From positions 1 through 8,578 of the forward strand of contig JAHEEL010000094.1 in assembly GCA_024640745.1 (NCBI GenBank): DNA of 8,578 nt, written 5' to 3'. Positions 1 through 5,878 of the stretch are shown here, in pieces; positions within the stretch are counted from its first letter, which is position 1; the number at the start of each line of letters is the position of its first letter. The position numbers were made by a program, and so were the translations under genes. Source of the DNA: Actinomycetes bacterium. Its GTDB lineage: Bacteria; Actinomycetota; Acidimicrobiia; Spongiisociales; UBA5794. The notes under the pieces are model-generated. The model was not told the origin of the DNA. It searched no databases and saw nothing but the letters and a program-made list of their open reading frames with translations.

Positions 1-888
1 CATCGCCGACGCGAGGATCGTTGCCAACGGGTTGGCGGTGTTCTCCCCGGCGATATCCGGCGCGGAACCGTGCACCGGCTCGTACAGGCCGGGCGGACCA
101 TCGCCGAGTGAGGCGGACGGCAGCAATCCGAGCGAGCCGGGGAGCATCGAAGCTTCGTCGGTGAGAATGTCGCCGAAGAGATTCCCGGTCACGACTACGT
201 CGAAGTCCCGCGGGCGGGAGAGAAGGTGCATCGCCATCGCGTCGACGAGCACGACTTCGAGCTCCACGTCGGGGAACTCATCGCCCATCACCCGTTGCGC
301 GGTGCGGCGCCAGAGCCGTGAGACCTCGAGCACGTTGGCCTTGTCTACGGACGTGACTTTGCCGCGTCGGCGCCGGGCAGCCTCGCCGGCAAGCCGCACG
401 ACCCGTTCGATCTCGGGCACTGAGTAGACCATCTCGTTGGATGCGACGCGGCCGTCGTCGGAGATCGACGCGGGGCCGAAGTAGATGCCGCCGGTGAGTT
501 CTCTGACGAACAGAATGTCGACACCGGAAGCGTCGCGAAGTGGGGACGCCGTCGGAAAGTGAACCTGGATAGGCCGCAGGTTCGCATACAGCCCGAGCTG
601 GGCGCGGATGCCGAGCAACCCGTCCTCGGGCCGGGTCTTGGCCAGCGGGTCGTCCCACTTGGGACCTCCGACCGCGCCCAGGATCACAGCGTCCGATGCG
701 CGGCACGCCGCAACGGTCGACGCCGGCAACGGATCACCGGTCGCGTCGATGGCGGCACCTCCGATGAGGCGCTCTTCGAACGTGAAGTCGAGACCGAATC
801 GCGCGGCGGCGGCTTCGAGGACTTTGCGTGCCTCGGCGACAACCTCGGGTCCGATGCCGTCACCGGGCAGGAGGACGAAGTGACTCAC
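1..888 (-). CDS. leuB: 3-isopropylmalate dehydrogenase, C-terminus cut off by the window edge
   Basis: LeuB oxidises and decarboxylates 3-isopropylmalate with NAD+ to the precursor of leucine. I translated the whole stretch: 296 codons stay open from a GTG start to the left edge, against about 350 residues for the family, so roughly the last 50-60 are missing. Visible family marks are GDGIGPEV near the N-terminus (9-16), GAVGGPKWD (71-79), LRP (104-106) with substrate Arg105, Arg118, Arg129, Tyr155, catalytic Lys183 in SVDKANVL, and metal-binding Asp216, Asp240 and Asp244 (FGDILTDEASMLPGSLG). The NAD site reads EPVHGSAPDIAG (270-281), where Asp278 is typical of NAD rather than NADP use. The GTG start overlaps the leuA stop in GTGA, which suggests translational coupling. 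A GGAGG lies only one base before the GTG, so re-initiation after leuA is more likely than independent loading. No frameshift was seen. Confidence 0.96.
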   Translation of the reverse strand, partial: MSHFVLLPGDGIGPEVVAEARKVLEAAAARFGLDFTFEERLIGGAAIDATGDPLPASTVAACRASDAVILGAVGGPKWDDPLAKTRPEDGLLGIRAQLGLYANLRPIQVHFPTASPLRDASGVDILFVRELTGGIYFGPASISDDGRVASNEMVYSVPEIERVVRLAGEAARRRRGKVTSVDKANVLEVSRLWRRTAQRVMGDEFPDVELEVVLVDAMAMHLLSRPRDFDVVVTGNLFGDILTDEASMLPGSLGLLPSASLGDGPPGLYEPVHGSAPDIAGENTANPLATILASAM

Positions 889-2420
889 GCCTCCGCCCCG
901 GTTGCCGCGCCGTTTCGATCGGCGAGCGCCTTGTTGAGTGCAGAGACGAAGGCTCGAGCCGAGCCTTCGACGACGTCCGTGGAGATGCCGCGGCCCGAGT
1001 AGGTTGCGGGACCGATCTGGATGATCACATTCACCTCGGCCATCGCGTCGGCTCCCGATGTGAACGGGTTGACGCGATAGTCCAGAAGCGTGGCGGGGAA
1101 GCCAAAGGCATCTTGGAGCGCCACGAAGGCGGCATTCACCATGCCGTCGCCCTCAGCCGTGGTCTCGAACGGCTCGCCGCCCCGGGTCACGCGTACCGTC
1201 GCCACCGGGGTCTCTCGGTCCCCGCCGCTGAGATGTAGGCCGACGAGTTGCACCACGTCCGACGGATGGCCGGTCTCGACCTCGATGATGGCCCGCAGAC
1301 CCGTCTCTCCGATCTCGCCCTTCCGGTCGGCGAGCTCCTTGAAGCGGTCGAACGCTCGGGCGAACTCGACATCGTCGAGCTCGACACCGAGCTTGTCGAG
1401 GGCATCGGCGAACGCGGCCCTGCCGGAGTGCTTGCCGAGCACGAGCTGTGACTCCTGTCCGACATCGCCGGGGTCCATGATCTCGTAGGTCTCGCGGTTC
1501 TTGAGTACGCCGTGCTGGTGAATGCCGGATTCGTGGGCGAAGGCATTCCGGCCGACGACGGCTTTGTTGAACTGCACGGGGTAGCCGGTCAGCCTCGAAA
1601 CGAGCCGCGAGGTTTCGAAGATCTCCGTGGTGTCGGCCTGGATCTCGACGTTGAAGTAGTCCTGGCGGGTCTTGATGGCCATGATGATCTCTTCGGTCGA
1701 GGTGTTGCCTGCCCGCTCACCGATGCCGTTGATCGCACCCTCGATCTGGCGCGCGCCGGCGTGGATGGCGGAGAGCGAATTTGCGACGGCGAGTCCGAGA
1801 TCATCGTGGCAGTGCGTCGAGACGATGATGTCTTCGTTGCCGCCGCGCACATCGGCATAGACTCGTTCCATCAGCGCCACGAAATCGGCCGGCATCGCAT
1901 AGCCAACCGTATCGGGGATGTTGATCGTCGTAGCTCCGGCGGCGACTGCTACGCGGCAGGCTTCCACGACGAAATCCGGGTCGGACCTCGTTGCATCCTG
2001 CGGAGAGAACTCCACATCGTCGACATAGCTCCTCGCCCGGCTCACGCCTTCGCGAATCGATGCGATGACCTCCTCCGGGGTCTTGCGCAGCATCTGTTCC
2101 ATGTGAATCGGGGAGGTCGAGGTGAAGACATGAATGCGATATCGCTCGGCCTCGGCCAGCGCGTCGGCCGCCCGGTCGATGTCATCCGGGACCGTCCGCG
2201 CGAGCGATGCGATGACCGGCCCGCGCACCTGGGCGGCAATCCGGCGCACCGCCTCGCGATCTCCCGGCGACGATGCGGCGAAGCCGGCTTCGATGACGTC
2301 GACCCGAAGTCGGGCCAGTTGCTTGGCGATTGCCACCTTGTCGTCGGGTGAAAGCGCAATCCCGGGCGCCTGCTCGCCGTCGCGCAGCGTGGTGTCGAAG
2401 ATGACCAACCGGTCAGACAT
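885..2420 (-). CDS. leuA: 2-isopropylmalate synthase, compact type 1
   Basis: LeuA condenses acetyl-CoA with 2-oxoisovalerate, the committed step of leucine synthesis, and is normally inhibited by leucine. The 511-residue protein has an N-terminal TIM barrel with FDTTLRDGEQ (8-17; catalytic Arg13, metal Asp14), INIPDTVGY (166-174), the metal-binding HCH (203-205), GIGERAGN (232-239) and GIHQHGVLKNRE (299-310). The C-terminal leucine-binding dimer domain (about 395-500) includes GRGISTDVVEGSARAF. Length and motifs follow E. coli LeuA, not the roughly 600-residue enzymes of Mycobacterium or Corynebacterium. Citramalate synthase is the main alternative, but GERAGN, the close match throughout to E. 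coli LeuA and the adjoining leuB favour LeuA. The ATG start follows GGTGG with 7 bases of spacing. The gene lies 57 bases after ilvC and overlaps leuB by four bases. Confidence 0.95.
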   Translation of the reverse strand: MSDRLVIFDTTLRDGEQAPGIALSPDDKVAIAKQLARLRVDVIEAGFAASSPGDREAVRRIAAQVRGPVIASLARTVPDDIDRAADALAEAERYRIHVFTSTSPIHMEQMLRKTPEEVIASIREGVSRARSYVDDVEFSPQDATRSDPDFVVEACRVAVAAGATTINIPDTVGYAMPADFVALMERVYADVRGGNEDIIVSTHCHDDLGLAVANSLSAIHAGARQIEGAINGIGERAGNTSTEEIIMAIKTRQDYFNVEIQADTTEIFETSRLVSRLTGYPVQFNKAVVGRNAFAHESGIHQHGVLKNRETYEIMDPGDVGQESQLVLGKHSGRAAFADALDKLGVELDDVEFARAFDRFKELADRKGEIGETGLRAIIEVETGHPSDVVQLVGLHLSGGDRETPVATVRVTRGGEPFETTAEGDGMVNAAFVALQDAFGFPATLLDYRVNPFTSGADAMAEVNVIIQIGPATYSGRGISTDVVEGSARAFVSALNKALADRNGAATGAEA

Positions 2421-2442
2421 CAGCTGTCCACCGTCGATCGTC

Positions 2443-2477
2443 TTTGATCTCTGCTCTTTGTTCCTTGCTCTGGATTC
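2443..2477. repeat. Degenerate heptamer repeat in the ilvC-leuA gap
   Basis: Read on the plus strand, five successive 7-base units are TTTGATC, TCTGCTC, TTTGTTC, CTTGCTC and TGGATTC, with a consensus near TTTGCTC. The units fill most of the only real gap between genes in the operon. On the transcribed strand this is a purine-rich, weakly structured RNA tract directly after the ilvC stop. Its function is unknown. It has the same 7-base period as the array upstream of hypA at the right edge. Confidence 0.6.
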
Positions 2478-3491
2478 TCATACATCATCTGCCGGGATCT
2501 TCTCGACCAGGAACGGCATCATGGCTCGCAGGTCGCGGCCGACTTGCTCGACGGCGTGGTCCGCAACCGCGGCACGGGCGGCGAGGAGGTTTGGGGCGCC
2601 GGCACGATACTCGTCCATCCATTCCGCCGCGAACTGGCCGGACTGGATCTCTTCGAGGATCGCCCGCATCTCGGCCTTCGTCTCGTCGTTGACGATCCTC
2701 GGCCCCCGGGTGATATCTCCGTATTCGGCGGTGTCCGACACCGAGTGGCGCATCCACGCGATGCCGCCCTCGAACAGCAGGTCGACGATCAGCTTCAGCT
2801 CGTGGAGCACTTCGAAGTAGGCCATCTCTGCCGGGTATCCGGCCTCGGTGAGGACTTCGAATGCGGAGCGGACCATGGAATCGATGCCGCCACAGAGGAT
2901 GACCTGCTCGCCGAAGAGGTCAGTCTCGGTCTCATCCTTGAACGTGGTCTCGATGACGCCGGCGCGCGTTCCGCCAATGGCATGGGCGTAGGACAAGGCG
3001 ATCGCGTGCGCCGCTCCCGATGCGTTCTGATGGACGGCGACGAGTGCCGGAACGCCGCTGCCTTCGACGTACTGTCGCCTCACGAGGTGGCCGGGTCCCT
3101 TCGGTGCCACCATCGCGACGTCGACATCCGCCGGCGGGGCGATGTATCCGAAGTGGACGTTGAAGCCGTGGGCGAACAGCAGCACGTCGCCCGGATCGAG
3201 GTGTGTTGCAATGACGCTTTCGTAGAGGTCTGCCTGAACCTGATCGGGAACGAGCACCATGATGACGTCGGCCCATGCGACGGCGTCCGCAGGATCCATC
3301 ACCCGCAGCCCGAACTCGGTGGCTCGCTCGGCTCGACGCGAACCCGGCCGCAGGCCCACGACAACATCGACGCCGGAATCCTTCAGGTTCATGGCATGCG
3401 CGTGCCCCTGACTTCCGAATCCGATCACGGCGACCTTGCGGCTGCTGATGAGCGTCGGATCGGCGTCCCCCTCGTAGTACATCGTCGGCAT
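2478..3491 (-). CDS. ilvC: Ketol-acid reductoisomerase, class I
   Basis: IlvC isomerises and reduces acetolactate (or acetohydroxybutyrate) to the dihydroxy acid used for valine, leucine and isoleucine, with NADPH and Mg2+. At 337 residues it is the short class I form. It shows the Rossmann motif GFGSQGHA (24-31), the cofactor-selecting loop GLRPGSRRA (46-54), catalytic His108 in FAHGFN, and KGPGH (131-135). The knotted C-terminal domain has metal ligands Asp191 and Glu195 (DETETDLFGEQ), Glu227 and Glu231 (YFEVLHELK), and Ser252. These match the canonical class I positions shifted by one. The Arg-rich loop fits NADPH use. The ATG start is supported by AGGAGG four bases upstream, which overlaps the ilvN stop codon. 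No defect was seen. Confidence 0.97.
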   Translation of the reverse strand: MPTMYYEGDADPTLISSRKVAVIGFGSQGHAHAMNLKDSGVDVVVGLRPGSRRAERATEFGLRVMDPADAVAWADVIMVLVPDQVQADLYESVIATHLDPGDVLLFAHGFNVHFGYIAPPADVDVAMVAPKGPGHLVRRQYVEGSGVPALVAVHQNASGAAHAIALSYAHAIGGTRAGVIETTFKDETETDLFGEQVILCGGIDSMVRSAFEVLTEAGYPAEMAYFEVLHELKLIVDLLFEGGIAWMRHSVSDTAEYGDITRGPRIVNDETKAEMRAILEEIQSGQFAAEWMDEYRAGAPNLLAARAAVADHAVEQVGRDLRAMMPFLVEKIPADDV

Positions 3492-3495
3492 CGGA

Positions 3496-3501
3496 CCTCC
3501 T
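3496..3501 (-). promoter_or_regulatory. Strong ribosome binding site of ilvC, overlapping the ilvN stop
   Basis: The transcribed strand reads TGAGGAGGTCCGATG. The last base of the ilvN stop TGA is the first base of AGGAGG, four bases before the ilvC ATG. This is the strongest Shine-Dalgarno sequence in the operon. It decides the ilvC start and would let a terminating ribosome re-initiate at once. Confidence 0.85.
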
Positions 3502-4001
3502 CAGGCGCTCTTGAGCTGCTTCTTGTTGGATTTCTGGTCGCGAGGGAGGGCAATGCGCCCGGACTTGGCGAGCGACACGATTCCATAGCTGTTCATCAGC
3601 TGCAAGAAGTCGGCGAGGCGCTCGGGCGGACCAGTGACCTCGAACGTGATCGTGGCGACTCCGACATCGACGGCCCGGGCCTCCCACACGCGAGCCGCAT
3701 CGAGGATCTCACCACGACGCTTCGCGTCCGCGTTCACCCGAACCAGCATGATCTCTCGCTCGATCGCGGTGCCGGGCTCGAACTCGGTGACCTTGACCGT
3801 GTGCACGAGCTTGTACAGCTGCTTGATGATCTGCTCCATCTCCGGGCCGTCGACGACGACCGTCATCCGAGACATCGTGTCATCTTCGGTTGGGCCGACC
3901 GTGAGGGAGTGGATGTTGAAACCCCGCCTGGCGAACATGGAAGAGACGCGTGCGAGCACGCCCGGTTTGTTCTCGACGATCACGGCAATGACGTGCTTCA
4001 C
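3501..4001 (-). CDS. ilvN: Acetolactate synthase small (regulatory) subunit
   Basis: The small subunit binds the IlvB catalytic subunit, raises its activity and usually confers valine feedback inhibition. The 166 residues contain an N-terminal ACT domain (about 3-75) opening with VIVENKPGVLARVSSMFARRG, and a C-terminal domain (about 82-160) containing ADAKRRGEILDAARVW and GPPERLADFLQLMNSYGI. Gly14 and Asn29, whose replacement in E. coli IlvH gives valine resistance, are both present, so feedback control is probably intact. The protein is close to the usual 160-175 residues, with a basic tail ending KSNKKQLKSA. The GTG start overlaps the ilvB stop in GTGA, with GGAGG about 8 bases upstream. 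ilvH is an equally used name. Confidence 0.96.
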   Translation of the reverse strand: MKHVIAVIVENKPGVLARVSSMFARRGFNIHSLTVGPTEDDTMSRMTVVVDGPEMEQIIKQLYKLVHTVKVTEFEPGTAIEREIMLVRVNADAKRRGEILDAARVWEARAVDVGVATITFEVTGPPERLADFLQLMNSYGIVSLAKSGRIALPRDQKSNKKQLKSA

Positions 4002-5707
4002 GCGAGGTCCTCCCTGCTCAGGATGATGTCGTCGTTCGATCCGCCGGCCGGAACCATCGGGAACACCATTGCCTCCGGATCGCAGGTGAACTCGATGAGC
4101 ACCGGCCGATCGTTGATGGCAAGCGCCTGCTCGATGACGCCGGCCACCTCACTCGGGCGGTCGGCACGCAATCCGACACAGCCACACGCCTCGGCGAATT
4201 TGACGAAGTCGGGGACCGTAGGGGACAGGGCGGTCTGCGACAGACGCCCGTCGTAGAAGAGGTTCTGCCACTGCTTCACCATGCCGAGCGACGCATTGTT
4301 CATCACCGCAACCTTGATCGGGATGTTCTCGACGGCAGCGGTGATGAGCTCGGATCCCGTCATCTGAAAGCAGCCGTCGCCGTCAATGGCGAAAACGACA
4401 TCTTCCGGCCTGCCGGCCTTGGCGCCGATCGCAGCCGGAACGGCATATCCCATGGTTCCGAGCCCGCCGGAGTTGATCCAGCGGCGGGGTTCCTCGAAGC
4501 GCCAGAACTGCGACGTCCACATCTGGTGTTGGCCAACCCCTGCCACGATGGTCGCATCGCCGCCGGTGAGGCGCTGCAGCTCCTCGATGACGTACTGCTG
4601 CTGGATCGGGCCGTCGGGGTCCTGCTCGTAGGAAAGGGGATGGGTCGTCCGCCACTCGTTGATTGCGGCGAACCAGGCATCGCGGTTCGGCTGTGGACCG
4701 CCGCGCTCGGTCTGCGCGATGAGCTGCTCGAGAACGATCTTGGCGTCGCCGACAATCGGCACGTCGGCGAAGCGGATCTTGCCGATCTCGGCGGGATCGA
4801 TGTCGACGTGAATGACCTTGGCCTCGGGCGCGAACTGCTTCACGTCGCCGGTGATCCGGTCGTCGAAGCGCGCGCCGAGGGTGATGAGCAGATCCGACCG
4901 CTGCAGTGCGGTCGTCGCGGTGTAGGTGCCGTGCATTCCGGGCATGCCGAGGTTGAGCGGATTCGAGTCGGGGAACGCACCCCGGGCCATCAAGGTCGTG
5001 ACCATCGGAACGTGGATCATCTCCGCGAACCGCTGGAGCTCTTCGGTTGCCCCGGCCGCCACGACACCACCGCCCACGTAGAAGACGGGCCGCTCTGAGC
5101 GCTCGATGAGATCGACCGCCGCCTTGACCTGCTTGGGATGCCCCTTCACGGCCGGCCGGTACCCCGGGAGGCGCACTTCGCCCGGCCGGTGCCAGGTCAT
5201 GGTCGCGCCGAGGACGTCCTTCGGGATGTCGATCAGGACCGGGCCTTTGCGGCCGGTCGAGGCGAGGTGAAATGCCTCGCGGATGAGGTCGGGGATCTCG
5301 TCGGCGCTCGTGACGAGCTCGTTGTGCTTGGTGGCCGGCATCGACATGCCCCAGGTGTGGGCTTCCTGGAACGCGTCGTTGCCGATCGCCGTAGTCGCGA
5401 CCTGCCCGCTGACGACCACCATGGGGACCGAATCCATGTAGGCATCCTGCAGGGCGGTGAGGATGTTGGTCGCCGCCGGCCCGGATGTCACGACTGCAAC
5501 GCCGACTCGACCGGTGGCATGGGCATATCCGGACGCCATGTGGCCGGCGCCCTGCTCGTGACGCGCGAGCACGTGACGGATCGAGGAGTCGAGCAGCGGA
5601 TCGTACGCCGGGAGGATGGCTCCACCGGGCATACCGAAGACGACCTCGACGCCTTCATACTCGAGCGATCGGATCAGCGCCTCAGCGCCGGTGAGTTGTT
5701 CAGCCAT
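3998..5707 (-). CDS. ilvB: Acetolactate synthase large (catalytic) subunit
   Basis: IlvB joins two pyruvates, or pyruvate and 2-oxobutyrate, using ThDP, Mg2+ and FAD, the first shared step of branched-chain synthesis. The 569-residue protein has the three expected domains. The N-terminal ThDP domain (about 4-170) carries MPGGAILPAYD (26-36) and catalytic Glu51 in ARHEQGAGHMA. The central FAD-binding domain (about 195-330) contains LGARFDDRITG (277-287). The C-terminal ThDP domain (about 375-550) has the GDG...NN motif (443-445, 470-471) followed by LGMVKQWQ with Trp480. Two oddities are GQVATTAIG (101-109), where plant and many bacterial enzymes have GQVP, and EAHTWGMSMP in place of the usual EAD-x-x-G-x-T-x-P. 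A GGAG six bases before the ATG supports this start. The biosynthetic role rests on the adjacent ilvN and ilvC; catabolic synthases lack FAD and a small subunit. Confidence 0.96.
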   Translation of the reverse strand: MAEQLTGAEALIRSLEYEGVEVVFGMPGGAILPAYDPLLDSSIRHVLARHEQGAGHMASGYAHATGRVGVAVVTSGPAATNILTALQDAYMDSVPMVVVSGQVATTAIGNDAFQEAHTWGMSMPATKHNELVTSADEIPDLIREAFHLASTGRKGPVLIDIPKDVLGATMTWHRPGEVRLPGYRPAVKGHPKQVKAAVDLIERSERPVFYVGGGVVAAGATEELQRFAEMIHVPMVTTLMARGAFPDSNPLNLGMPGMHGTYTATTALQRSDLLITLGARFDDRITGDVKQFAPEAKVIHVDIDPAEIGKIRFADVPIVGDAKIVLEQLIAQTERGGPQPNRDAWFAAINEWRTTHPLSYEQDPDGPIQQQYVIEELQRLTGGDATIVAGVGQHQMWTSQFWRFEEPRRWINSGGLGTMGYAVPAAIGAKAGRPEDVVFAIDGDGCFQMTGSELITAAVENIPIKVAVMNNASLGMVKQWQNLFYDGRLSQTALSPTVPDFVKFAEACGCVGLRADRPSEVAGVIEQALAINDRPVLIEFTCDPEAMVFPMVPAGGSNDDIILSREDLA

Positions 5708-5725
5708 GTCATGCTCCGGATACAG

Positions 5726-5750
5726 AAAACCCCCCGTGAAGCACGGAGGG
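5726..5750 (-). terminator. Attenuator terminator before ilvB
   Basis: On the ilvB-coding strand CCCTCCGTG (5750-5742) can pair with CACGGGGGG (5738-5730) across a CTT loop. That is nine pairs with one G-U wobble, followed at once by TTTT (5729-5726). It lies 18 bases before the ilvB start and about 30 bases after the leader peptide stop, the layout of a Rho-independent attenuator. The U tract is short (UUUUCUGU), so basal read-through may be substantial. Confidence 0.75.
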
Positions 5751-5754
5751 TACG

Positions 5755-5778
5755 GCGCACACGTGTCGACGTGTACGC
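5755..5778 (-). promoter_or_regulatory. Pause/anti-antiterminator hairpin after the leader peptide
   Basis: Directly after the leader stop codon, GCGTACACG (5778-5770) can form nine pairs with CGTGTGCGC (5763-5755) around the loop TCGACA, with one G-U wobble. It corresponds to the 1:2 hairpin of classical attenuators. A ribosome stalled on the Val-Val-Leu-Ile codons would cover its left arm. The alternative antiterminator is not obvious: I find only short pairings, such as CACG 5765-5762 with CGTG 5745-5742. As DNA the same dyad could also be an operator. Confidence 0.55.
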
Positions 5779-5820
5779 CTAGGTGATAAGGACTACGAAC
5801 TGGATGGTGGTCGGGGTCAT
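5779..5820 (-). CDS. ilvB leader peptide (13 residues) for attenuation control
   Basis: The leader peptide reads MTPTTIQFVVLIT, encoded from ATG at 5820 to TAG at 5779. It carries four adjacent branched-chain codons, Val-Val-Leu-Ile (residues 9-12; GTA GTC CTT ATC), plus Ile6, so all three end products are sampled. GAAGGA lies 7 bases before the ATG. It follows a good promoter and is followed by two hairpins, the second a terminator, then ilvB. In known attenuators of this kind, scarcity of the charged tRNA stalls the ribosome on these codons and lets transcription continue into the operon. It is too short for normal gene calling. Its order, codon content and terminator support one another. 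Confidence 0.8.
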   Translation of the reverse strand: MTPTTIQFVVLIT

Positions 5821-5840
5821 CGTGGTTTCCTTCGGGAGCG

Positions 5841-5849
5841 TGCGATTAT
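5841..5849 (+). promoter_or_regulatory. Possible extended -10 for the divergent NYN gene
   Basis: TGCGATTAT on the plus strand resembles an extended -10 (TG, one base, then GATTAT with four of six matches to TATAAT), 29 bases before the NYN gene ATG. It overlaps the ilvB -10 on the other strand. No convincing -35 was seen, so this is tentative. Confidence 0.3.
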
Positions 5850-5872
5850 GGCAGGACTCGGCGACTAGTCAA
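5845..5872 (-). promoter_or_regulatory. Promoter of the ilvB operon
   Basis: On the minus strand TTGACT (5872-5867; five of six matches to the -35 consensus) is followed after 16 bases by CATAAT (5850-5845; five of six matches to the -10). TG precedes the -10 by one base, giving an extended -10. Transcription would start near 5838-5841, about 20 bases before the leader peptide ATG. This is the expected place for the promoter of an attenuated operon. Confidence 0.75.
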
Positions 5873-5878
5873 GAACGC

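Noticed and set aside
2544..4256. Long plus-strand open frame of 570 codons opposite ilvC, ilvN and ilvB
   Set aside because: It is the antisense shadow of three clear genes in GC-rich DNA, has no recognisable domain and crosses their boundaries.
5701..5850. T-box or other tRNA/metabolite riboswitch before ilvB
   Set aside because: The leader is only about 130 bases and has no T-box-like conserved elements; the leader peptide with Val/Leu/Ile codons explains the region better.
5783..5878. N-terminal extension of the NYN protein from GTG 5783, with a hydrophobic stretch resembling a membrane anchor (MVVGVIVVSFGSV)
   Set aside because: It is antisense to the ilvB leader peptide and covers the ilvB promoter. 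The hydrophobic run reflects the complement of that region, and the protein-like sequence begins at the ATG at 5879.
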